DNA from: Acidobacteriota bacterium
Lineage (GTDB): Bacteria > Acidobacteriota > Vicinamibacteria > Vicinamibacterales > CAVVIG01
Assembly (NCBI GenBank): GCA_025463215.1
Contig: JAOBWF010000159.1
Location: 1 to 64,000 of the forward strand
Length of the DNA stretch: 64,000 nucleotides
Direction: 5' to 3'
The translations under genes were made by a program, and so were the position numbers. The notes under the pieces are model-generated. The model saw nothing but the letters and a program-made list of their open reading frames with translations, searched no databases and was not told where the DNA came from. Shown here in pieces: positions 8,439 to 18,093 of the stretch (its first letter is position 1; each line of letters opens with the position of its first letter).

Positions 8439-10855
8439 TCGACCGCCTGGTCCAGGACCTGCGGTACGCGGCGCGCACCTTGCGGCGGGCGCCGGGGTTC
8501 CTGGTGCTCACGGTCCTGACGATGGCGATCGGCGTCGGCGCCAACGCCGCGATCTTCAGCATCGTCAACGCCGTGCTGCTGCGGCCGCTGCCGTTCGCGC
8601 GCCCGAACGAGCTCGTGCTGGTCACCGACTCGGATCGCCGCACCCGGCAGAGCAACGGCGACACCTCGCCGGCGAACTTTCTCGACTGGCGGACACGGCA
8701 ACACAGCTTCACGGCGCTGGCGGCGTTTCGCCAGGCGACGTTTGCGCTTTCCGGCGGCGACCGGCCGGAGAGCGTGCTCGGCGCGATCGTGAACGCGAAT
8801 TTCTTCGCGCTGCTGGGCGTGACGCCGGCGCTCGGCCGGACCCTGCTGAGCGGAGACGAAGGTCCGGGGGCGCCGCGCGTCGCGCTGATTAGCGACGGCC
8901 TGTGGCGGCAACGCTTCGGCGGACGCCACGACGTCATCGGGCAATCCGTCCGTATCAACGACGAGCCGCATACGATCGTCGGCGTCATGCCGGCGGGGAT
9001 TGATTATCCCGACCGCTCCCGCGCCTGGGTCGCGCCGCATTGGCGCGTGCCCGACGACCCGCTGGCGACTGGCGCAGACCCGGTGACGCAGCGCAGCCAT
9101 GGCTACTTCTCTGTTGTCGCGCGGCTCAAGCGCGATCAGACGATCGAGCAGGCGCAGGCCGACATGGACGCGGTCGCGCTGGCCATCGAGCACGAGCTGC
9201 CCGTCACGAATCTGAACGTGGGCGTTGCGCTGACGCCGCTGCGCAGCGATCTGGTGTCGGACGTGAGGCAGACGGTGTTGCTGCTGTTCGCCGCGGTCGG
9301 CGTGTTGCTTCTGATCGCGACCGCGAACGTGTCCGGCCTGTTGCTGGCGCGGGCGACGGCGCGGCAGCAGGAGATGGCGGTCCGCATCGCGCTCGGCGCT
9401 GGCAAGGGCCGCATCGTCACGCAGCTGCTCACGGAGAGCCTCGTGCTTGCGGTGATCGGCGGCACCGCCGGCGTGCTGCTGGCGATGTGGCTCGTCGGTC
9501 CCCTGGTCGCGCTGAGCCCGGCAGATCTTGGGGTCGCCGGGACGGTTGTCGTCGATCGCAGCGTACTGCTCTTCGGCCTCGCAATCTCCACCGTCGCGGG
9601 CGTGCTCTTCGGGCTGGCGCCGGCGCATCAGCTGACCCGACTGAATGTTCACAACGATCTGAAGCAGGGGGCGCGCGGCGGCACCATCGCGGGTCAACGG
9701 CGCGTGCGCGCCGTGCTCGTCGCCGGCGAGATCGCGCTGTCGCTCGTGCTCCTCGTGTTCGCCGGGTTGACGGTGCGCAGCTTCATCAGCTTGCAGCACG
9801 AGCCGGCCGGCTTCAACCCGGACCACGTGCTCACGTTCGGCGTCAGCCTGCCGGCGGCACGCTATCCGACGCCGGGGCAGAAGGCGGGGTTCTGGCAGCG
9901 CGCGCTCGACGAGCTGCGGCGGGTGCCTGGGGTCGAAATCGCCGCCGCCACCAGCCGGCTGCCGCTCCTGCCCGGCAACAGCACGCGCGGGTTGACCATC
10001 AAGCATCTGCCGCCGAATGCGCAGGCCACGGCGCACTACCGCACCGTGACACCGCGGTATTTCGAGGCGATGCGCATCCCGCTGACGCAGGGACGCGCGT
10101 TCGAGGAGGCGGATCGCGAAGGGCGGCCGCAGGTGGCGATCATCAGCGCGTCGGCGGCGCAGCGCTACTGGCCGAACCGCAATCCGATCGGGGAGCGCTT
10201 CTCGATCGATGCACCGGAGATCATCATCGTCGGCGTCGTCGCCGACATCCATGCCGCCGCACTCGACAAGCCGCCGCAGCCGACCGTCTACGTGCCGTAT
10301 CGCCAGGATCCGTGGCCCTCGATGGTATTCGCGCTGCGCACCAGCGCGCCGCCGGCGATGCTGACGACAGCGGTGCGCGATGCGATCTGGCACATCGACA
10401 AGGATCAGCCGGTCGGCGCGGTGCGGACGATGGATCAGCAGTTGTCGAACTCGTTGACCCGGCGGCGGTTCAGCGTCACTCTGCTCACCGCGTTTGGCGT
10501 CGTCGCCGTATCGCTCGCGGCGATCGGACTTTATGGCGTGCTGGCGTTCATCGTCGCGCAGCGACGGCGGGAAATCGGCGTCCGCATGGCCCTCGGCGCT
10601 CGGCCCGGCGACGTGATCGCCGACGTCATGGGCCTCGGTCTGCGGCTGGCGGGTATCGGCGTCGCCGTTGGCCTCGCGCTCGCGCTGGCCGCGTCCCGTC
10701 TCCTGAGCTCGATGCTGTTCGGCACGAGTCCGACCGACGCCTTGACGTTCGCCGCGGTCGCCACGCTGCTCGTCGCCATCGCCGTCGCGGCCAGCCTGGT
10801 CCCGGCGATGCGCGCGAGCCGCGTCGATCCATTGATCGCGCTCCGGGATGAATAA
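8435..10855 (+). CDS. ADOP/MacB-FtsX family ABC transporter permease (tandem paralog)
   Basis: [54 protein letters not shown]; ATGA overlap with the upstream permease. Confidence 0.92.
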   Translation: [806 protein letters not shown]

Positions 10856-10861
10856 GAGGGA

Positions 10862-10912
10862 GATCTCGATGTTCTCGTTCTCGGGATTATTCGGAACGCG
10901 AACATCAAGATC
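10862..10912. repeat. Dispersed hairpin element copy 1 (GATCTCGATGTTC ... GAACATCAAGATC)
   Basis: 13-bp inverted repeat with one mismatch in a convergent intergenic gap; GAACATCGAGATCT shared with the element at 43103. Confidence 0.55.
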
Positions 10913-11297
10913 CGACCCCCGGATCCTGAAACTTCCCGTCCGTGAACCGGAACAGCCGGATCTCCGGCGGCTCGGACTGGAGGCTGACGATCGCGTAGAG
11001 ATGCCCTGGATAGCTGAATTCGTCGACGTCCCGGGCCGACGGCTCCGGCGCGGACGCAGGGTGCGAGTGGTAGAAGCCGACGACCTCGAGCCCCCGCAGG
11101 CGGGCGGCCCGGATCGCGGCGAAGTGATCGAGCGGATCGATCAGAAATCGCCGGGTCGTCTCGTCGGCGGCGTTCCGCGTCCTGACCGCGTCGATGATCG
11201 CGCCGGGGCGGCCGAGCAGCACCCCGCAGCATTCAGCCGGCGCCGCCTCGCGGGCGTGCGCAATGAGCGCTTCGCGCGCGCGGATTTCGAGCTCCAC
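10905..11297 (-). CDS. JAB1/MPN (JAMM) metalloprotease-family protein
   Basis: ECCGVLLG...VVGFYHSHPASAPEPSARDVD JAMM motif; likely GTG start at 11297. Confidence 0.85.
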   Translation of the reverse strand: MELEIRAREALIAHAREAAPAECCGVLLGRPGAIIDAVRTRNAADETTRRFLIDPLDHFAAIRAARLRGLEVVGFYHSHPASAPEPSARDVDEFSYPGHLYAIVSLQSEPPEIRLFRFTDGKFQDPGVGS

Positions 11298-11299
11298 AC

Positions 11300-12493
11300 T
11301 CAGAATTCGAGATTCTCGACGGCCATCGCGATGCCCATTCCGCCGCCGATGCATAACGACGCGACCCCGTGGCGCAGCTTCCGGGCCCGGAGCGCATAGA
11401 TGAGTGTGGTCAGCACCCGCGCCCCGCTGGCGCCGATAGGATGACCGAGCGCAATCGCTCCGCCGTTGACGTTGACCTTCGCCGCGTCGAGCCCCAGCTC
11501 GCGCGCGACCGCCACCGACTGCGCGGCGAACGCTTCGTTCAGATCGAACAGTTCGATGTCGTCGATCTTCAGTCCGGCACGGTCGAGCACCTTGCGTACG
11601 GCCGGCACCGGGCCGATGCCCATGATTTTCGGATCCACCCCCGTCGAGACGTACGAGAGGATCCGCGCGAGCGGCTTCCTGCCGAGCGACTCCGCCTTCT
11701 TCATGGTCGCGACGACCATCGCCGCGGCCCCGTCGTTGATCCCCGAGGCATTGCCGGCGGTCACCGTGCCGTCGTTCTTGAACGCGGCCTTCAAGGCGGC
11801 AAGCTTCGCGGCCGTCGTCGCTCGCGGGTACTCGTCCGTGTCGAAGATGACGGGATCGCCTTTTCGCTGCGGGACCGATACCGGAACAATTTCGTCCTTG
11901 AACCGCCCGTCCGCGATCGCCCGGGCGGCGCGCGCCTGGCTCTCCGCCGCGAAGGCGTCCTGATCCAGACGCGACACGTTGTAGCGCGATGCGACCTCCT
12001 CCGCGGTAATGCCCATGTGCGTCAGGCCGATCGCGCAGGTCAGCCCTTCGTGCAGCATCGAGTCGATCGCCTCGCCATTGCCCATCCGGTAGCCCCAGCG
12101 CGCGCCCTTCAGCAGATACGGCGCGTTCGACATCGACTCGGTGCCGCCGGCGACCATCGCGTCGACATAGCCGACGCGGATCGCTTCGACCGCGTGCACG
12201 ACCGCCTGCATCCCGGAGCCGCAGACGCGGTTCACGGTTTCGCCAGGCACCTCGACCGGCAGCCCCGCCTTGAGGCCCGCCTGCCGCGCGACGTTCATCC
12301 CGTTGCCCGCCTGCAGCACGCAGCCCATCACCGCGTCGCCGATGTCCGCCGGCGGGACACCCGAGCGCGCGATCGCTTCACGAATGACGATGGCACCGAG
12401 GTCGACCGCCGACATGTCCTTGAGCGCGCCGCCGAACGACGCCACCGGTGTGCGGCACGCACTCAGAATCACGACCTCGAAGTCTTTGTCCAT
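11300..12493 (-). CDS. Acetyl-CoA acetyltransferase / thiolase
   Basis: [53 protein letters not shown] motifs. Confidence 0.95.
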   Translation of the reverse strand: MDKDFEVVILSACRTPVASFGGALKDMSAVDLGAIVIREAIARSGVPPADIGDAVMGCVLQAGNGMNVARQAGLKAGLPVEVPGETVNRVCGSGMQAVVHAVEAIRVGYVDAMVAGGTESMSNAPYLLKGARWGYRMGNGEAIDSMLHEGLTCAIGLTHMGITAEEVASRYNVSRLDQDAFAAESQARAARAIADGRFKDEIVPVSVPQRKGDPVIFDTDEYPRATTAAKLAALKAAFKNDGTVTAGNASGINDGAAAMVVATMKKAESLGRKPLARILSYVSTGVDPKIMGIGPVPAVRKVLDRAGLKIDDIELFDLNEAFAAQSVAVARELGLDAAKVNVNGGAIALGHPIGASGARVLTTLIYALRARKLRHGVASLCIGGGMGIAMAVENLEF

Positions 12494-12525
12494 CCCTAAA
12501 TTATAGTGCTACGATCCTCTCTACC

Positions 12526-15348
12526 ATGACGTCACGCCTGTCTCGTACGTTCGCGGCGTTTATCCTCGCGCTGACGACGGCGTCGGCTGTTCTCGTCGGG
12601 CAGACATTCAATCCGCAGGACGCGCTGCCGTTCGACGCCGCGGTGCGCACCGCGAAGCTGCCGAACGGACTCACCTATTTCATCCGGGCGAATTCGCGTC
12701 CGGCCCAGCGCGTCTCGCTGCGCCTCGCGGTGAAGGCCGGATCGCTGTTCGAAGCGGACGACCAGCTCGGGCTCGCGCACCTGATCGAGCACATGGCGTT
12801 CAACGGCAGCGCGCACTTCAAGCCGGGCGAGCTCGTCAGCTACTTCGAGTCGGTCGGCGCGCGGCTCGGCCCGCACGTCAACGCGTACACGAGCTTCGAC
12901 GAGACGGTCTACATGCTCGATATTCCGAGCGACAAGCCGGACGTGGTCGAAAAGGGTCTGACCGCGCTCGCCGATTTCGCCGGGGCGCTGACGCTGTCGA
13001 AAGAAGAGGTCGACAAGGAGCGCGGCGTGGTCGTCGAAGAATGGCGCGGCGGTCTCGGCGCCGGTTCGCGCATCCGCGACAAGCAGTTCCCCGTTCTATT
13101 CCACGACTCGCGGTACGCCCAGCGGCTGCCGATCGGCAAGCCGGAGATCATCCGTAACGCGCCGGTCCAGCGACTGCGCGATTTCTACGACACCTGGTAC
13201 CGCCCGGAGCGTGAGGCGATCGTCGTCGTCGGGGACGTCGATCCGCCGAAAATCGAACAGTCGATCAAGACGCTGTTCGCGCCGCTGACCGATCGCGCCG
13301 CCGCAGCGCCAGCTCCCGATCGCACGGTGCCGCTCCACAAGGAGCCGCTGGTGAGCGTCGTCGCCGATTCGGAAGTGACGCGATCGAGCGTCCAGATCGT
13401 CCGCAAACGTCCGCGTGAAGGCGAACAGAAGATCGCCGATTACCGCCGTGATCTCGTCGCGCGGACGATCGATCACATGATGGACGAGCGCTTCAGCGAG
13501 CTCGAGCGCAAGCCGGACGCGAAGTTCCTCGGCGCCGGCGTCGGCAACAGCGGCTTGAGCCGCGACGTCTCGACCTTCACGATGGCGGCCGAGGTCCAGG
13601 ACGGCAAGCTGGAAGACGGCCTCGGCGTGCTGGCAGTCGAGGCGCTGCGCGTCCGCGAGTTCGGGTTCAGCGGGACCGAGCTGGATCGAGCGAAGCAGTG
13701 GATGGCCGCCTTCTACGAGCACGCCTACACGGATCGCGACAAGACGGAAAGCGGATCCTTCGCGCAGGAATACGTCAGCTACTTCCTGAACGACGAGCCG
13801 AGCCCGGGTATCGCCTACGAGTATCAGCTGGTCAAGCAGCTGCTGCCCACGATCACGGAAGCCGACGCCTCGACCATGGCGCGATCGCTTCTGGGCGACG
13901 ACAGCCGCGTCATCCTCGCCACTTCGCCGCAGAAACCGGGCATCCGGATCCCGACCGAGGCCGAGCTCCAGGCGGCGATCGTCACGGCCACCGCGACCCG
14001 GGTGACGCCATGGACCGATACCGGCGCCACGCGGGCGTTGATGGAGCACGCCCCGACCGCGGCCGCCATCACTTCGCGCAGCACGATGGACGAGGTCGGC
14101 GTGACCGTCGTCCGCTTAGCCAACGGCGTCGAAGCGTGGCTGAAGCCGACCGACTTCAAGAACGACCAGGTGCTGTTCTCGCTGAACGCGCCCGGCGGTT
14201 CCTCGCTGGCGCCGCCGGCCGATTATCCGGAGGCGTCGCTCGCGACCGCGCTCGTCAGCTCCGCTGGCGCGGGCGGACTCAAGGCGCTCGACCTCCAGAA
14301 GGTGCTGACCGGCAAGATCGTGTCGGCGCGTCCGTACATCGGCCTGTCGTCACAGGGCGTCTCCGGCAGCGCCGCGCCGGCGCAGCTCGAAACCGCCCTC
14401 CAGCTCCTCTACCAGGAATTCACCGCACCGGGAGACGATGCCGAGTCCTTCGCGCTGCTGAAGAAGCAGCTGGCGGCGGCGGTGTCCAACCGCGGCCGGG
14501 CGCCGGGGCAGATCTTCGGCGAGAAGCTGCAGCAGATCAACACGTCCGGGCACTACACGTCGCAGCCGCTGACGCCGGAACGGGTCGAAAGCCTGAGCCG
14601 CGAGAAGATGATCGCGTTCTACAAGGAGCGCTTCGCGAACGCGGCAGACTTTTCGTTCGTGATGGTCGGTGCCTTCAAGGTCGACCAAGCGATTCCGCTG
14701 CTGGCGCAGTACATCGGGTCGCTGCCGTCGACCGGCACGCCGACCTCACAGTTCAAGGACGTCGGCATCCACTTCCCGGAGGCGACGAAGCAGGAGAAAG
14801 TCGAGGCCGGCCGCGAGCCGCGCGGCCAGACGGTGATCAGCTTCTTCGCGGATCCGTCGATCGATCCGCAGGAACAGGAAAAGATCATCGCGGCGACGAC
14901 GGTGCTCGACATCGCGCTGCGTGACATCCTGCGCGAGGATCTCGGCCAGACGTATACCGTCCAGGTCGGGCTGTCGCAGCCGCTGCCGCAGCGCGGCAGC
15001 GGGCACATCGAAGTCCGCTTCGGCGCCGCGCCGGAGAACCTGGAGACGATGACCGCACGTGTGCTGCAGGAAATCAGGCGGCTGCAGCAGGAAGGGCCGA
15101 CCCAGGATCTCACCGACCGCGCCAAGGAAACAGCCCGGCGCGGGTACGAGACGGCGCTGAAGCAGAACGACTACTGGCTGGGCCGGCTGCAGACGATCAA
15201 GAGCTACCACCGGGATCCGAACGAGATCCTGACGCGCAACAAACGGATCGAGATGCTGACGCCGCTGGTCCTGCAGGACGTGTTCAAGCAGTACTTCCCG
15301 GCGGATCGCTCGACGATCGTGACGCTGATGCCGGCCGCCGCCCCCTAG
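12526..15348 (+). CDS. M16 family zinc metallopeptidase (pitrilysin-like, two-domain)
   Basis: HLIEHMAFNGS (HxxEH), signal peptide, second inactive-like repeat. Confidence 0.92.
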   Translation: MTSRLSRTFAAFILALTTASAVLVGQTFNPQDALPFDAAVRTAKLPNGLTYFIRANSRPAQRVSLRLAVKAGSLFEADDQLGLAHLIEHMAFNGSAHFKPGELVSYFESVGARLGPHVNAYTSFDETVYMLDIPSDKPDVVEKGLTALADFAGALTLSKEEVDKERGVVVEEWRGGLGAGSRIRDKQFPVLFHDSRYAQRLPIGKPEIIRNAPVQRLRDFYDTWYRPEREAIVVVGDVDPPKIEQSIKTLFAPLTDRAAAAPAPDRTVPLHKEPLVSVVADSEVTRSSVQIVRKRPREGEQKIADYRRDLVARTIDHMMDERFSELERKPDAKFLGAGVGNSGLSRDVSTFTMAAEVQDGKLEDGLGVLAVEALRVREFGFSGTELDRAKQWMAAFYEHAYTDRDKTESGSFAQEYVSYFLNDEPSPGIAYEYQLVKQLLPTITEADASTMARSLLGDDSRVILATSPQKPGIRIPTEAELQAAIVTATATRVTPWTDTGATRALMEHAPTAAAITSRSTMDEVGVTVVRLANGVEAWLKPTDFKNDQVLFSLNAPGGSSLAPPADYPEASLATALVSSAGAGGLKALDLQKVLTGKIVSARPYIGLSSQGVSGSAAPAQLETALQLLYQEFTAPGDDAESFALLKKQLAAAVSNRGRAPGQIFGEKLQQINTSGHYTSQPLTPERVESLSREKMIAFYKERFANAADFSFVMVGAFKVDQAIPLLAQYIGSLPSTGTPTSQFKDVGIHFPEATKQEKVEAGREPRGQTVISFFADPSIDPQEQEKIIAATTVLDIALRDILREDLGQTYTVQVGLSQPLPQRGSGHIEVRFGAAPENLETMTARVLQEIRRLQQEGPTQDLTDRAKETARRGYETALKQNDYWLGRLQTIKSYHRDPNEILTRNKRIEMLTPLVLQDVFKQYFPADRSTIVTLMPAAAP

Positions 15349-15434
15349 CGCGTATCACGCGTCGTGCGGACCTTCAGATCCGCCGCGCCCGGCAGGCCGA
15401 AGGCCGCGCGATATCAGCGCAAAACCGCCAGCAC

Positions 15435-15878
15435 TCAGCTCGGTCGCTGGCCGCTGCGGCGATCGGCGCCGGTCCACGGGCTGAGCGCGTCGGCGATGCG
15501 GCTCTCGTGCTCGCGGCCGACGAACTGCGTGACAAGGCGGACGAGGTCGCATGCCGCGCACGGCTTGCTGACGACCGCGGTGCAACCGGCGGCGCGGGCG
15601 CGGGCGAACACGGCCGGTTCCCCCGTGACGGCGATGATCGGCACCCGTTCGGTCGACGACTGGCGTCGGAGCGCGCGGGTCAGCGCGATCCCGTCCATCC
15701 GGGGCATCGCGATGTCGGTAATCACCAGGTCGGGCGACGTGCCGGCGGTCGCGTCGAAGGCGATGACGCCATCAGCGGCTTCGACGACGTCCATACCCGC
15801 ATCCTTCAGCACCGCCGAGAACATTTCGCGGGTCGCCGTGTCGTCCTCAACCAGAAGAATTCGGTGTGTCGTGGTCAC
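15435..15878 (-). CDS. Response regulator receiver (CheY-like), orphan
   Basis: RILLVEDDTATREMF, DLVITDIAMPRMDG, IIAVTGEP, VVSKPC motifs. Confidence 0.9.
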   Translation of the reverse strand: MTTTHRILLVEDDTATREMFSAVLKDAGMDVVEAADGVIAFDATAGTSPDLVITDIAMPRMDGIALTRALRRQSSTERVPIIAVTGEPAVFARARAAGCTAVVSKPCAACDLVRLVTQFVGREHESRIADALSPWTGADRRSGQRPS

Positions 15879-15931
15879 GTGAGGCGACTGTACACCCTCC
15901 CTTTGATGGTTAGGGGCGCAAAAACGCTCAG

Positions 15932-15945
15932 CAGTATTGATACTG
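15932..15945. promoter_or_regulatory. 14-bp palindrome CAGTATTGATACTG (operator-like)
   Basis: Perfect CAGTAT-TG-ATACTG palindrome upstream of the response regulator and downstream of the tyrA stop. Confidence 0.4.
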
Positions 15946-15969
15946 TAGAGACGAAGAGACGGGACGCCG

Positions 15970-16905
15970 CTACCGGGTCAGCGTGCGCCGCCACCGCGAC
16001 GCATCGTTGAACACATCCGCCAGTTTGTCGCCGTCGGGGAGATCGCGCCGCAGATCCTGCAGCACCGCGATCAGGCTGTCGAGCGCTGGGCCGATCTCGT
16101 CGCCGTTGGTCGCGGCGATGTCGCGCCAGATGTCCGGCGGGCTCGACGCCAGCCGGGTCGTGTCGGCGAGACCGCGGCCGGCGAGCGACAGGCCGTCCTG
16201 ACCGACCGAATCGCCGACGACCTGCATCAATGCGCTCGCGGTCAATTGCGGCAGGTGACTGAGATACGCAAGCAGCCGATCGTGCGCCTGCACGCCCATG
16301 ACCCGCGGTACCGCGCCGAGCGCCTGCACGAATTCCGTCAGCTTTGCCATCGGTCCGGCGACGTCGTCCGGCGCTTGTTTCGCCGCCCGGGCGTCATCCG
16401 GGCGGGCGGACGCGGATGTCAGCAGCCACGGCCTCCCCTGAAACAGATCCGGCCTCGCATGTTCGAGACCGCCCTGGGCCGCGCCCGCGAGCGGATGCCC
16501 GCCGATGAACGTGAACCGCGGCGGCAGCGATTGCGCCGCCTCCGCCATGGCGCGTTTGGTGCTGCCGGTGTCGGTGATCACCGCGGGCTGATGGACATTC
16601 TCGTCGAGCTCGGCGAGCAGCGCGATGTTGGTCTTGACCGGCGCCGCGAAAATCACGATGTCCGCCTCGGCCAGGACAATCAGATCGTCTGCCGCCACGT
16701 CGATCGCGTGCAGCCGCATCGCGGTTTCGAGGACGTCCTTGTTGTCGACCCCGATGACCAGCGCCTTCGGCCACAGCTGCCGCGCGGCCAGCGCGATCGA
16801 GCCGCCGATCAGGCCGAGGCCGATGATGCCGATCTTCTCGAAAACAGGGGGCGTCCCCGACGACGGGAGCGGGCGCCCTGGTTGGATCACGGGTAGCTGG
16901 GTCAT
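15970..16905 (-). CDS. tyrA: Prephenate dehydrogenase
   Basis: KIGIIGLGLIGGSIALAAR Rossmann motif, TDTGSTKRA, FIGGHPLAGAAQGG, AHDRLLAYLSHLPQL. Confidence 0.92.
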   Translation of the reverse strand: MTQLPVIQPGRPLPSSGTPPVFEKIGIIGLGLIGGSIALAARQLWPKALVIGVDNKDVLETAMRLHAIDVAADDLIVLAEADIVIFAAPVKTNIALLAELDENVHQPAVITDTGSTKRAMAEAAQSLPPRFTFIGGHPLAGAAQGGLEHARPDLFQGRPWLLTSASARPDDARAAKQAPDDVAGPMAKLTEFVQALGAVPRVMGVQAHDRLLAYLSHLPQLTASALMQVVGDSVGQDGLSLAGRGLADTTRLASSPPDIWRDIAATNGDEIGPALDSLIAVLQDLRRDLPDGDKLADVFNDASRWRRTLTR

Positions 16906-17016
16906 GGGTGATGGCTAATGGTGACGGCCTGATGGCTGATGGGTAATGGGACCGGGGCGGCCGATGGACCCGATGCCGCCGGCCCTACACCATCAGCCCT
17001 GTTGTCGGCGCAGCGA

Positions 17017-18063
17017 TCAGGAACCCCAGCCACCGCGTCTGACCGGTTCGAGGCAGATGCTGCGGCCGATCGCCGGCGCGATGATGCGCAGCTCCGCCAT
17101 CAGCCGATCGAACTGCGCCGGATACATCGACTGGGCGCCGTCGCTGAGTGCGTGATCCGGATCGCAGTGGACCTCGATGATCAGGCCGTCGGCGCCGGCC
17201 GCGACCGCGGCGCGGGCCATCGGCGTCACCATGTCGCGGCGTCCGGCGCCGTGGCTCGGGTCGGCGACGATCGGCAGGTGGCTCAGCTTCTTGACCACCG
17301 GAATCGCGGAAATGTCGAAGGTGTTGCGGGTCGCGGTCTCGAACGTGCGGATGCCGCGCTCGCACAGAATGACGTCGTTGTTGCCGCCGCTCAGGACGTA
17401 TTCGGCCGACAGCAGCCACTCCTCGATGGTGGCGGAGATGCCGCGTTTGATCAGGACCGGCTTGCGCGCGTGGCCGAGCTCGCGCAGCAGCGTGAAATTC
17501 TGCATGTTGCGGGCGCCGAGCTGGAAGATGTCGGTGTACTTGTCGATCACCTCGATCTGACTGAGGTCCATCACCTCGGTAATCAGCTTGAGGTTCTCGG
17601 CGTCGGCGGCGTCGCGCAGCAGGCGCAGGCCTTCCTCGCCGAGGCCCTGAAAGCTGTACGGCGAGCTGCGCGGCTTGAAGGCGCCGCCGCGGAAGATCTT
17701 CGCTCCCGCCCGTTTGACCGCCGCCGCCGCCGCCCGGACCTGGGGCTCGCTCTCCGCCGAACAGGGTCCGGCCATGACGATCACTTCGTCGCCGCCGATC
17801 CGCACATCCCCGACGGTGACGATGGTCCCTTCCGATTTGAAGGTTTTGCTGGCGAGCTTGTACGGCTCGGTGATGCGCAGCACTTCGTGAACGCCGTCGA
17901 GCAGCTCGATCAGCGCCTTGTCCGGGTGCCCCTGTCCGACCGCGCCGAGCACCGTACGGGTCACCCCGGTCGATCGGTGCACGTCCATCCCCATCTCGAC
18001 GAGACGCGCGACGACCTGTTCAATCTGCGCCTCGCTCGCCCGTTCTTCCATCACCACGACCAT
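17017..18063 (-). CDS. aroF: 3-deoxy-7-phosphoheptulonate (DAHP) synthase, type I beta
   Basis: [54 protein letters not shown]-terminal regulatory-like domain. Confidence 0.93.
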   Translation of the reverse strand: MVVVMEERASEAQIEQVVARLVEMGMDVHRSTGVTRTVLGAVGQGHPDKALIELLDGVHEVLRITEPYKLASKTFKSEGTIVTVGDVRIGGDEVIVMAGPCSAESEPQVRAAAAAVKRAGAKIFRGGAFKPRSSPYSFQGLGEEGLRLLRDAADAENLKLITEVMDLSQIEVIDKYTDIFQLGARNMQNFTLLRELGHARKPVLIKRGISATIEEWLLSAEYVLSGGNNDVILCERGIRTFETATRNTFDISAIPVVKKLSHLPIVADPSHGAGRRDMVTPMARAAVAAGADGLIIEVHCDPDHALSDGAQSMYPAQFDRLMAELRIIAPAIGRSICLEPVRRGGWGS

Positions 18064-18093
18064 GATCCATCCCTCACAGGCACTTGAAAGCGC

